In this document: one piece after another, positions 10,671 through 19,800 of the stretch
How positions within the stretch are numbered: position 1 is the stretch's first letter
Layout: the number at the start of each line of letters is the position of its first letter
Source of the DNA: Gammaproteobacteria bacterium
GTDB lineage: Bacteria; Pseudomonadota; Gammaproteobacteria; UBA9214
Direction of reading: 5' to 3'
DNA length: 33,659 nt
Assembly: GCA_029860045.1 (NCBI GenBank)
Contig: JAOUBY010000022.1
Span: 1 to 33,659, forward strand
Position numbers and translations under genes: made by a program
The notes under the pieces: model-generated
What the model saw: the letters and a program-made list of their open reading frames with translations, nothing else
What the model was told of the DNA's origin: nothing
Databases searched by the model: none

Positions 10671-11714
10671 ATGCAACTCAAGCCCGAACAACTCGATGCC
10701 CACCTGAAGAAAAACCTTGCGCCACTGTATTTCATCAGCGGCGACGAACCGTTACGCGTGCTCGAGGCGGCCGATGCGATACGGGCCGCTGCACGTGGAC
10801 AGGGTTATGACGAGCGCGAGGTGCTCACTGTGCAGGCCGGTTTTGACTGGCGCAGTCTGCTGGCCGAGGCGGGTAACCTGTCATTATTTGCGCAACGCCG
10901 CATCATTGATCTGCGCCTGCCAACCGGCAAGCCTGGCAAGGAGGGCGCAGAGGCACTGCGCGCGTTTTCCGGGCAACCACCGGAAGATACACTGTTACTG
11001 ATTACTGCCGGCAAACTGGAGCCGGCCGCGCGCAAGAGCAAGTGGGTGCAGGCGCTGGACAGTGCCGGCGTGGTGACCTATGTGTGGCCGCTCAATGCCC
11101 GGGAGACAGGCAGCTGGGTGCAGGCACGCATGCGCAAGTGTGACCTGCAGCCGACCCCGGGCGCGGTGCGCATGCTGGCCGAGCGGGTGGAAGGCAACCT
11201 GCTGGCCTGCGTGCAGGAGATCGACAAACTGTTCCTGCTGCAGGGGGCGGGTCCGGTGAGTGAGGAAGATATCATCGCGCTGGTTGCGGACCATGCGCGC
11301 TACGATGTGTTTACCCTGGTCGATAGCGCACTGGCGGGACAGGCAGCGCGCAGTGTACGTATCCTCAACGGCCTGCGGGCCGAGGGTGTTGCACAGCCGG
11401 TCGTGCTGTGGGCGCTGGCACGTGAAATACGCCAGCTCACGACCATGGCCGGGGAACTGTTAAAAGGTCAGGATATCTCCGGTGTGCTGGGTCGCCACCG
11501 GGTCTGGGCGAACCGCAAGGCACTGGTCGGCGCGGCCCTGAAACGCCTGCCGCACGCCAGTTGCAGGCACCTGATGCGACAGTGCGCCAGTCTCGACCGG
11601 GTATGCAAGGGGCAGGCGGCGGGCAACGCCTGGGACGAACTGTTACAATTGACCCTGCAAATGGCAGGCAATCCAGCCCTGTCACAGGTCGCACGGGCGA
11701 CGCCGGTTTACTGA
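10671..11714 (+). CDS. holA: DNA polymerase III subunit delta
   Basis: HolA is the wrench subunit of the clamp loader: it opens the beta sliding clamp and works with gamma/tau and delta-prime. The 347-aa length matches the family. The N-terminal region has typical strings (PLYFISGDEPLRVLEAADAIR, NLSLFAQRRIIDLRLP), and the middle shows LAERVEGNLLACVQEIDKLFLL. It lies 13 bases after lptE and 10 before proA, so it is likely part of one transcription unit. No strong Shine-Dalgarno precedes the ATG. Confidence 0.95.
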   Translation: MQLKPEQLDAHLKKNLAPLYFISGDEPLRVLEAADAIRAAARGQGYDEREVLTVQAGFDWRSLLAEAGNLSLFAQRRIIDLRLPTGKPGKEGAEALRAFSGQPPEDTLLLITAGKLEPAARKSKWVQALDSAGVVTYVWPLNARETGSWVQARMRKCDLQPTPGAVRMLAERVEGNLLACVQEIDKLFLLQGAGPVSEEDIIALVADHARYDVFTLVDSALAGQAARSVRILNGLRAEGVAQPVVLWALAREIRQLTTMAGELLKGQDISGVLGRHRVWANRKALVGAALKRLPHASCRHLMRQCASLDRVCKGQAAGNAWDELLQLTLQMAGNPALSQVARATPVY

Positions 11715-11724
11715 GTAGGCAGCA

Positions 11725-13008
11725 ATGAGTGTAAAGGCAGATTCGATCAGTTTTGATGTCGCGGAATACATGCAGGCCGTTGGCATGCGTGCGCGAGCTG
11801 CGGCGCGTGCCATGAGCCGTGCCGACAGCGGCATGAAAGACGCTGCACTGACAGCGATTGCCGGTGCCATCGAGTCCGCGGCCGATGCACTGAAGGCCGC
11901 CAATGCAAAAGACCTGGAAGCCGGCCGCCAGCACGGCCTGGATGCCGCCCTGCTGGACCGCCTGGAACTGAATGACGCACGCATCGCGGCCATGGCCGAG
12001 GGGCTGCGCGAGATTGCCCTGTTGCCGGACCCGGTCGGCAGTATCTCCGACATGAATTACCGGCCCTCCGGTATCCAGGTCGGGCGCATGCGTGTACCGC
12101 TGGGCGTCATCGGCATCATCTACGAATCGCGTCCCAATGTGACGGCAGATGCCGCCGGTCTGTGCCTGAAGTCCGGTAATGCCGCGATCCTGCGTGGCGG
12201 CTCCGAGGCCCTGCATTCCAACCAGGCGATTGCACGCTGTATCCACCAGGGGCTGGCCGAAGCAGGCCTGCCGGACGATGCGGTACAGGTTGTCGAAACC
12301 ACCGATCGTGCCGCGGTTGGCGAGTTGATCCGCATGCAGGACTACGTGGACGTCATTGTCCCGCGCGGAGGCAAGGGCCTGATTGAACGTATCAGTGAGG
12401 AGGCGAAGGTGCCGGTGATCAAGCACCTGCATGGTGTGTGTCATACCTACATCGATGACCAGGCCGACATCGACAAGGCCATCAAGGTGGCGATCAATGC
12501 CAAGACCCAGCGCTATGGTACCTGTAACACCATGGAGACCCTGCTGGTTGCCAAAGACATCGCGGCACGGGTATTGCCGCCGCTGGCGGAGCAGTACCGG
12601 GCCGCGGGCGTGGAGATGCGCGGTTGCGAACAGACCCGTGCCATCCTGAGTGACATTAATGCGGCGACCGATGCCGACTGGGATGAGGAGTACCTGGCGC
12701 CAATACTGGCGATTCGCATCGTTGATGACATGGATACCGCGATCGATCACATTGCCATGCATGGCTCCGATCACACCGACGTGATCGTGACCGAGTCAAT
12801 CACCCGGTCGCGGCGTTTTCTGCGCGAGGTCGACTCCAGCTCCGTGATGGTAAATGCCTCCAGCCGTTTTGCCGATGGTTTCGAGTACGGGCTGGGCGCG
12901 GAAATCGGTATCAGTACCGACAAGCTGCATGCACGTGGTCCGGTCGGGCTGGAAGGGCTGACGACATTAAAGTACATCGTCCTTGGCGATGGTCATGTGC
13001 GCAGTTAA
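11725..13008 (+). CDS. proA: Gamma-glutamyl phosphate reductase
   Basis: ProA makes glutamate-5-semialdehyde with NADPH, the second step of proline synthesis from glutamate. The 427-aa protein has the aldehyde-dehydrogenase fold, with the catalytic cysteine C267 in [12 protein letters not shown]. Other family strings are [27 protein letters not shown] and the C-terminal [29 protein letters not shown]. It starts 10 bases after holA and is followed 63 bases later by nadD. proB is not in this window. Confidence 0.97.
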   Translation: MSVKADSISFDVAEYMQAVGMRARAAARAMSRADSGMKDAALTAIAGAIESAADALKAANAKDLEAGRQHGLDAALLDRLELNDARIAAMAEGLREIALLPDPVGSISDMNYRPSGIQVGRMRVPLGVIGIIYESRPNVTADAAGLCLKSGNAAILRGGSEALHSNQAIARCIHQGLAEAGLPDDAVQVVETTDRAAVGELIRMQDYVDVIVPRGGKGLIERISEEAKVPVIKHLHGVCHTYIDDQADIDKAIKVAINAKTQRYGTCNTMETLLVAKDIAARVLPPLAEQYRAAGVEMRGCEQTRAILSDINAATDADWDEEYLAPILAIRIVDDMDTAIDHIAMHGSDHTDVIVTESITRSRRFLREVDSSSVMVNASSRFADGFEYGLGAEIGISTDKLHARGPVGLEGLTTLKYIVLGDGHVRS

Positions 13009-13047
13009 CGCCAGCGCACAGCGTTTCTTTGTGCTCTTTGTGGCAAA

Positions 13048-13067
13048 CAGCAAAACAACGTTTGCTG
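13048..13067. promoter_or_regulatory. Perfect 7-bp inverted repeat over the nadD ribosome-binding region
   Basis: CAGCAAA (13048-13054) and TTTGCTG (13061-13067) are exact inverted repeats around a 6-base loop. They end 4 bases before the nadD ATG. No Shine-Dalgarno sequence is visible there. It could be an RNA hairpin masking the initiation region or a DNA operator; neither is shown. Confidence 0.35.
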
Positions 13068-13071
13068 ATTC

Positions 13072-13716
13072 ATGATCGGTATTCTCGGCGGTACCTTCGA
13101 CCCGGTTCACCTTGGCCACCTGCGTACGGCGCTGGAAGTCAAAGCGGCGCTGGCGCTCGATGAAGTGCGCCTGATTCCCTGTCGTTTGCCGCCGCACCGG
13201 CCAGAGCCGCTGGCATCGTCCCGGCAGCGCGTCCGGATGCTGAATGCGGCCATTGAAGGGCACGCCGGCTTTGTCGTGGATGAGCGCGAATTATTGCGCG
13301 AGGGCCCTTCCTATATGCTGGATACCCTGGTTTCGCTGCGCAAGGAATTTGCCAGCCAGGGAGTCTGCCTGATCGTCGGGATGGATGCATTTCGCGGGCT
13401 GGCCAGCTGGCATCGCTGGCGTGAGCTGCTGAACTATTGCCACATGATCGTGATGACGCGACCGGACGCGGAGATTCCTGAATCCGGTGAACTGGGCGAC
13501 TTCATCCGGTTGCACCGCGTGCACGATAGCCGCGTGTTGCATGAACAGGCCACGGGGCTGTTGCTGTTTCAACAGGTCAGCCGGCTGGAAATATCCGGAA
13601 CACACATCCGCAGGTTGCTGACCGGCGGGGAGGATGCCAGTTTCCTGGTGCCGGACAGCGTGCTGGCGATTATCAACGAACAGGGTTTATACAACACAGG
13701 CAGGGTGAATGAGTAG
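13072..13716 (+). CDS. nadD: Nicotinate-mononucleotide adenylyltransferase
   Basis: NadD adenylates nicotinate mononucleotide to deamido-NAD, an essential step of NAD synthesis. The 214-aa protein has the nucleotidyltransferase signature GGTFDPVHLGHLR at residues 6-17 (H13 and H16) and the C-terminal ISGTHIRRLL motif. A 63-base gap separates it from proA, and an inverted repeat covers the region before the start. It overlaps the next gene, rsfS, by 8 bases. Confidence 0.96.
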   Translation: MIGILGGTFDPVHLGHLRTALEVKAALALDEVRLIPCRLPPHRPEPLASSRQRVRMLNAAIEGHAGFVVDERELLREGPSYMLDTLVSLRKEFASQGVCLIVGMDAFRGLASWHRWRELLNYCHMIVMTRPDAEIPESGELGDFIRLHRVHDSRVLHEQATGLLLFQQVSRLEISGTHIRRLLTGGEDASFLVPDSVLAIINEQGLYNTGRVNE

Positions 13717-14107
13717 TAAAACAGACAGTCATAAAGACATAAGTGCCGATGAACACGTGGATCGCCTGCTTGCGACGACGCTTGCCGCACTGGAGGATAT
13801 GAAGGCCGTCGATGTCCGGGTGATTGATGTGCGCGGGCAGACCTCGATCACCGACATCATGGTCGTCGCGAGCGGCACGTCCACGCGCCACGTCAAGGCA
13901 ATTGCCGACAATGTCGAACTGGAGGCAAAGCAGACCGGTGTGCAGGCGCTGGGCGTCGAGGGTGAGAAGGGCTCGGAATGGATACTGATCGATCTGGCCG
14001 ATGTAGTGGTGCATGTCATGATGCCCGCGGTTCGTGAATTCTACGCGCTGGAGAAATTGTGGTCTGTTGGTGGACAGGCCGGGGCTGCCACGGAACAGGA
14101 TAGCTGA
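13709..14107 (+). CDS. rsfS: Ribosomal silencing factor RsfS
   Basis: RsfS (Iojap/DUF143 family) binds ribosomal protein uL14 and blocks joining of the 30S and 50S subunits when nutrients are short. The 132-aa protein carries the family core KAVDVRVIDVRGQTSITDIMVVASGTSTRHVKAIADNVE and GSEWILIDLADVVVHVM. The ATG lies inside the end of nadD, giving an 8-base overlap. It is followed 14 bases later by rlmH, its usual partner. Confidence 0.95.
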   Translation: MSSKTDSHKDISADEHVDRLLATTLAALEDMKAVDVRVIDVRGQTSITDIMVVASGTSTRHVKAIADNVELEAKQTGVQALGVEGEKGSEWILIDLADVVVHVMMPAVREFYALEKLWSVGGQAGAATEQDS

Positions 14108-14121
14108 GCCGTACAGGTGGC

Positions 14122-14592
14122 ATGCGCATTCACCTGATTGCCGTTGGTACGCGTATGCCGGCCTGGGTTACCCAGGGTTACCAGGACTACGCAAAACGCC
14201 TGCCGCGCGAGTGTACGTTACGGCTGGTCGAGATCCCGCTTGGGCAGCGCGGCAAGACTCGCACTGCCGCCCAGTCGCGCAACGAAGAAGGCAGACTGAT
14301 GCTGGCGGCACTCCCCAGGGACTGCCTGGTCGTTGCGCTCGATGTGGAGGGGCAGGCCTGGAGCACGGAGACACTGGCGGACAACCTGCAGCAATGGCTG
14401 GGCTCCGGTCGTGACGTGGCGTTGCTGGTGGGTGGTCCCGATGGCCTGTCACCGGATTGCCTGGCGCGTGCGGAGCGCCGCTGGTCACTGTCGGCATTGA
14501 CCTATCCGCATGCACTGGTGCGCGTGATCGTTGCCGAACAGTTGTACCGGGCCTGGACGCTCTCGACCGGGCACCCCTATCACCGTTCGTGA
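14122..14592 (+). CDS. rlmH: 23S rRNA pseudouridine-1915 N3-methyltransferase
   Basis: RlmH is a SPOUT-class methyltransferase that uses S-adenosylmethionine to methylate pseudouridine 1915 in helix 69 of 23S rRNA on the 70S ribosome. The 156-aa length is standard. The cofactor-binding knot is seen in LLVGGPDGLSPDC, and the C-terminus RVIVAEQLYRAWTLSTGHPYHRS is nearly invariant in the family. In many relatives mrdA and rodA follow; here maf follows instead. Confidence 0.96.
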   Translation: MRIHLIAVGTRMPAWVTQGYQDYAKRLPRECTLRLVEIPLGQRGKTRTAAQSRNEEGRLMLAALPRDCLVVALDVEGQAWSTETLADNLQQWLGSGRDVALLVGGPDGLSPDCLARAERRWSLSALTYPHALVRVIVAEQLYRAWTLSTGHPYHRS

Positions 14593-14631
14593 TAGGGTTA
14601 CTCTACTGCCAGCCACATTCTCCGCCTGACC

Positions 14632-15216
14632 ATGACATCGACCGCGTCCATTTACCTGGCATCGCAATCACCCCGGCGCCGGGAACTGCTACAGCAGATC
14701 GGTGTCACCCATACCGTAGTCAATGTTAATGTCAGCGAACAGCCGCAAGCCGGTGAATCGGCGCAGGACTTCGCGGTGCGCGTCGCACTCGACAAGGCGC
14801 GTGCCGGCTGGCAGGCAATTCCTGAGCGGCAGCGCCGGCCGGTACTGGGCGCCGATACGGTGGTGGTCGCTGGCGACAACATCCTCGGCAAGCCGCGTGA
14901 CCGGGATGCGGCACTGTCGATGTTGCGCCTGCTGTCCGGGCGCACCCACCAGGTAATGACCGCCGTTGCGCTGGTCGCCGGGCGCGAGGCGATTCGTATC
15001 AGTTCCAGCAGCGTGACATTTCGCACGGTAAGCGAAGCGGAGTGTGCGGCATACTGGGAGACCGGCGAGCCAGAGGACAAGGCGGGGGGATATGCCGTGC
15101 AGGGACTGGCGGCCATGTTTATTTCCAGGCTCGACGGCAGCTATTCCGGGGTGATGGGGTTGCCATTGTTCGAGACGGCACAGCTGCTGAAAGAATTCGG
15201 GGTAGAAGTGCTCTGA
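14632..15216 (+). CDS. maf: Maf-family nucleoside triphosphate pyrophosphatase (YhdE type)
   Basis: The Maf/YhdE family hydrolyses non-canonical or excess nucleotides; the YhdE branch acts on dTTP and UTP. The 194-aa protein starts with the signature LASQSPRRRELLQQIG (residues 8-23) and carries VLGADTVVV and DKAGGYAVQGLAAMF. Assignment to the dTTP/UTP branch rests on the maf-rng-yhdP neighbourhood, which is the same as around E. coli yhdE. Confidence 0.93.
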   Translation: MTSTASIYLASQSPRRRELLQQIGVTHTVVNVNVSEQPQAGESAQDFAVRVALDKARAGWQAIPERQRRPVLGADTVVVAGDNILGKPRDRDAALSMLRLLSGRTHQVMTAVALVAGREAIRISSSSVTFRTVSEAECAAYWETGEPEDKAGGYAVQGLAAMFISRLDGSYSGVMGLPLFETAQLLKEFGVEVL

Positions 15217-15248
15217 CGGCACAGGCAAGAATAAAAGTTTCTCATTGC

Positions 15249-15267
15249 TGAAGAAAGGGGTTCTTCA
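15249..15267. promoter_or_regulatory. Perfect 7-bp inverted repeat in the maf-rng intergenic region
   Basis: TGAAGAA (15249-15255) and TTCTTCA (15261-15267) flank AGGGG. No T-run follows, so it is a poor intrinsic terminator. It lies about 70 bases before rng and could be a leader hairpin or a protein-binding site. Confidence 0.3.
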
Positions 15268-15335
15268 TCCGCCATGAGCAGGATAGGATGATGAATACGA
15301 AAAAGAAATACCGGCACCTGATTGAAGGATGAGGC

Positions 15336-16805
15336 ATGAGCGAAGAAATTCTGATTAATGTGACGCCACGTGAAACCCGGGTTGCCCTGGTCGAGAACGG
15401 TGTGTTGCAGGAAATTTTTATCGAGCGCGCCAGGCGTCGCGGTCTGGTTGGCAACATCTACAAGGGAAAGGTGTGCCGCGTGCTGCCGGGTATGCAGGCC
15501 GCGTTTGTCGAGGTAGGGCTGGAGCGGGCGGCCTTTCTGCATGCCTCGGACATCGAGCAGGGCAGGACAGACGATGACGCGGAGGGCGCGAATGCAAGTG
15601 CCGATATCACCGAACTGCTGCACGAAGGCGACGAGGTCTGCGTGCAGGTCATCAAGGATCCACTTGGCACCAAGGGTGCCCGCCTGACCACCCAGGTTAC
15701 GCTGCCGTCACGCTACCTCGTGTTCATTCCGGATGTCGACAATGTTGGTATTTCGCAGAAGATCGAGGCCGCGGAAGAGCGCGTGCGCCTGCGCGACATC
15801 ATCCAGCTGTTCATGACCGAGCAGGACGGGGGTGGCTATATCGCGCGTACCGCTGCCGAGGGTGCGGAGGCCGAGGCACTGCGTGCCGATATGCTGTTCC
15901 TGCGCAAACTCTGGCAGTCAATTTCAGAAGGGCTCACCACGGCCAGGCCTGGCGCGCTGATCTATGGCGATCTGCCACTGACCATCCGCGTGATGCGTGA
16001 CTTGCTGGACGACAGCATCGAACGCGTGCGCATCGATTCGCGCGAAAGTTTCCAGCGCGCACAGGAATTCTGCGCGCGCTTCATGCCCGGCATGCAGACA
16101 CAGCTGGAATACTATCCGGGCGAGCGCCCGATCTTTGATATCTACAGTATCGAGGACGAGATCCTGAAGGCGCTGGATCGCAAGGTGCAACTCAAGTCCG
16201 GCGGCTACCTTATCATTGACCAGACCGAGGCAATGACTACGGTTGATGTCAATACCGGTGGATATGTCGGGCACCGCAACCTGGAAGAGACGATCTTCAA
16301 GACCAACCTGGAAGCCGCACAGACCATTGTCCGACAACTGCGCCTGCGCAACCTGGGCGGTATCATCATTATCGATTTCATTGACATGCAGGATGAGGAA
16401 CACAAGCGCCAGGTGTTGCGTGCGCTGGAGAAATGCCTCGACAAGGATCACGCCAAGACCCACATCAGTGAGGTGTCCTCGCTCGGCCTGGTGGAGATGA
16501 CGCGCAAGCGCACCAGCGAGAGCCTGGAGCATGTACTGTGCGAGGTATGTCCGACCTGTAACGGCCGCGCCTCGCTGAAGACAGCGGAAACCGCGTGCTA
16601 CGAGATTTTCCGCGAGATCCTGCGCGCCGCGCGCCAGTTTGATGTGCAGAAATTGCTGGTGCTGGCCTCGCAGGAGGTGGTCGACCTGCTGCTGGACGAG
16701 GAGTCGGCAAGCCTGGCGGAGCTGGAAGCCTTTATCGGCAAGCCCATTCGCTTCCAGGTGGAAACCCTGTATACACAGGAACAGTATGACGTTGTGCCAA
16801 TGTAA
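15336..16805 (+). CDS. rng: Ribonuclease G
   Basis: RNase G is a 5'-end-dependent endoribonuclease that processes the 5' end of 16S rRNA and degrades some mRNAs. At 489 aa it has the length of E. coli RNase G and lacks the long C-terminal scaffold of RNase E. It has an N-terminal S1 domain (about 35-125), the catalytic aspartates D304 (VDVNTGGY) and D347 (IIDFIDM), each one residue from the RNase E numbers, and the zinc-link cysteines C405/C408 (CPTC). The ATG is preceded by AAGGATGAGG. A 119-base leader separates it from maf. Confidence 0.96.
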   Translation: MSEEILINVTPRETRVALVENGVLQEIFIERARRRGLVGNIYKGKVCRVLPGMQAAFVEVGLERAAFLHASDIEQGRTDDDAEGANASADITELLHEGDEVCVQVIKDPLGTKGARLTTQVTLPSRYLVFIPDVDNVGISQKIEAAEERVRLRDIIQLFMTEQDGGGYIARTAAEGAEAEALRADMLFLRKLWQSISEGLTTARPGALIYGDLPLTIRVMRDLLDDSIERVRIDSRESFQRAQEFCARFMPGMQTQLEYYPGERPIFDIYSIEDEILKALDRKVQLKSGGYLIIDQTEAMTTVDVNTGGYVGHRNLEETIFKTNLEAAQTIVRQLRLRNLGGIIIIDFIDMQDEEHKRQVLRALEKCLDKDHAKTHISEVSSLGLVEMTRKRTSESLEHVLCEVCPTCNGRASLKTAETACYEIFREILRAARQFDVQKLLVLASQEVVDLLLDEESASLAELEAFIGKPIRFQVETLYTQEQYDVVPM

Positions 16806-16845
16806 GTACGGTGTGCCCGTGGCCGGAAGAGTGGTGCCCTGAGGC

Positions 16846-19800
16846 ATGCTGAAACGCCTGTTTAGTCTGCTCTGGCTCTGCCTGGTAGCCGTCCTGTTGC
16901 TGTCAGCAGTATTGCTGACGGCGGCGCGCGTGTGGGTACCGTCGCTCGGTGAATACCGCAACGATATCGTCACAGCCGCAACCACGGCGCTGAACCGTCC
17001 CGTCACCATCCGGCGTATGGAGGCCACCTGGCGTGGCCTGTCGCCGGTGCTCAAGCTCAGGGACGTGACCATCGGAAGTACGCAGGACTCACAGCAGCAG
17101 CTGGACATCAGCGAGGTCTGGATTCGTATCGATATGCGCCATTACCTCGCCGAGCGTGAAGTGCGCCTGTCCGGTGTGGATGTCATCGGCGTTGACCTGA
17201 CACTGGCGCGCAATGCGCAGGGACGTGTTTACCTCGAGGAATTGGCGGGAGACAGTGATGCCGGCACGGCTGCCGGCAATCTTGCCGCCATGTCACGCCT
17301 GTCCATTCATGACGCCAATATCACCATCAGGGACCTGCCGGGCATTCGTGAGCCGCAGCGCTTTCACCACGTCAGCCTGTCGCTGGTAAACCGGGGTAGC
17401 CGGCACGAGGTGTCCGGTTATGCGCTGATGCCGGGGTTGCTCGGTGAGCGTGTCGAGATCGAGGCGCAACTGCGGGGTACCTCCCCGAATCCCCTGGACT
17501 GGCAGGGGGTCGCCTACTTTCGCGGCAAGGCACTGGCCATGTCCAGTCTGTTTCAGGGTCTGCTGGCGGAGACGCAGGCTGTCGAAGGCAGCGCCGATGT
17601 GCGCCTGTGGGCAGAGCGCAAGCACGGCCAACTGGCATCGCTGAGCGGGGAGATCGAGGTTGCCGGGTTCTCGCTGCAGCAGGGCGAGGGCAAGGCAGCG
17701 ACTCGCTTCGATGCAGACCGGCTGCAGTCGCAGTTTGGCTGGCACCACGAGGGTGAGGGTTGGCAGCTGGCCCTGCAGGATCTACAGCTCTGGCGGGAAG
17801 CAACCGGCTGGAAAGCAGACAACCTGTCACTGGCCGTCGCGATGCGACAGCAGGCCAGCCATATCAACGCCAGGGCAAGCCGACTGGATCTTGAGATGCT
17901 GGCCGGATTGCTGACGGTCCTGCCCATTGAAGACAGCTACCGCACGCAACTGCAGGCGCTGCAGCCCACCGGTCTGTTGCAGGATCTCACGGTGTCCCTG
18001 CTCCATGATGCAGGGGTGACCACGCTCGATGATTTTGATGCACATTTCATCAAGCTCGGGGTAGCGCAATACGGTGCCATACCCGCGCTCTCCGGACTGG
18101 ATGGTGAAATCAATGGCTCGGCAGGGGACGGCACCCTGACACTGGACAGTCACGTGGTGGAGCTGCATGACTCGCGCCTGTTCCGGGAGGCGCTGTATTT
18201 CGACCGTGTGCAGGCAGGGGTGCAGTGGCTCGATACCGGGGAGGGCGTCACGCTGGCCACCCATGCCTTGAGTATGGGTAATGAGCATCTCGCCCTGGAG
18301 GGTGACCTCACCATGACATTGCCCCGCGGTGAAGGCGCACCGACCATGGACCTGCAACTTGCCGTGCGCCGTTTTGATGTGGCGCGGGTCAGCGACTACC
18401 TGCCGGCAAAGGTCATGTCGGCGAGCGGGGTTGCCTGGCTGGATCGCAGCCTGGTGGGCGGTATGGCACGTGATGGCACGGTGATCATTCAGGGCCGTCT
18501 CGACCAGCTGCCGTTCGATCATGGCGAAGGCAAGCTCGAAGTGCGCTTGCCGGTAACCGGCGCCACACTTGATTTCAATGAACACTGGTCCCCGGTGAAA
18601 CAACTTGATGCGCAGGTCGATTTCACCGGGCGGCAGATGGACATACGCAGTCACGCGGGCGTGATTCGCAGTGCGGCGCTGCATAACGTGCATGCGCAGA
18701 TTAAAGACCTGGCAAAGCCGCGGCTGACCATCGCAGGCGATGTGCGTGGTGTCCTGCCGGTCATGCTTGCCGAACTGGGTAGCAGCCCGCTGGGTGAAAC
18801 CTACGGTGGTTTTGTCGATCGCATCACGACCACCGGTAACAGTGACCTGGCGCTGGATATTGTTGTGCCGCTGGGCAATGCCCCCGAACCGGTCACTGTC
18901 GCCGGGCGTATCGGCCTGAACGGGAATACCCTGCGAGTCAAGGACAGCGATGTTGAGCTACGCGATATTCGTGGCCGGCTGGATTTCGATACCGGGGGTA
19001 TCCAGGGTGATGACCTGCGAACGACGCTGTTTGACAGGCCGGCACAGGTGAAGGTGTGGACGGAAAGCGCTGACAGCGTGACCCACATCGACCTGCACGG
19101 CAAGCTGGCACTGTTTGACCTGGTGCTGGCTGAAGATCATCCCCTGCGTCAGGCAGTCACAGATGACAGTGACTGGCAGGTGCATCTGACGGCGCGTGGC
19201 AAGCCAACGCGCGGCAGGCCTGCCGACGTTGCACTCACCGTGCAAAGTACGCTGGCAGGTACAGCGATAAATTTGCCCGCGCCACTCGGTAAACCGCGTG
19301 ATGCGATGCGCGCGTTATCCATCCGGGTCGACAACCTGGAGCAACGCGAACGGCAGTTGCAGTTCAGTTACGCGGACGGTTTGCAGGGGCTGCTGGTGAT
19401 TGAGCAGGAGCAGCAGGCGCCTCGTCTGCAGCGAGGCGTGATTGCTTTGGACGGGAGCGAGCCGGTGCTGCCGGACGACGACAGCCTGTTGATCACGGGG
19501 CAGCTGGAAACATTCAGGCTGGCGGACTGGCAGCCGTATTTTGGTGATGAGGGCGACGACCCGGGACTGCCATTGCGGTTGTCGGTGGGGGTCGGTGAGC
19601 TGGAACTGCTGGGCCATCGCCTGACTGATACCGAACTGGATATCGAGACGGCCGGACGGGTATGGACTATCACGGGCCGGGGAGCGACGGCCAGGGGCGA
19701 GGTCACGCTGACACAATCTGCGGATGGTCTCGACAAGGTAGTGATGAACCTGCAACGCCTGGAACTGGAACGCGTGGAAGATGCCGATGGACAGCAGGAC

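Noticed and set aside
11437-12774. 445-codon open frame on the minus strand
   Set aside because: It lies antisense to holA/proA, whose protein families are clear. The frame stays open because of GC-rich third positions, and its translation resembles no protein I know.
15924-17108. 394-codon minus-strand ORF
   Set aside because: Shadow of rng and the start of yhdP; composition artefact.
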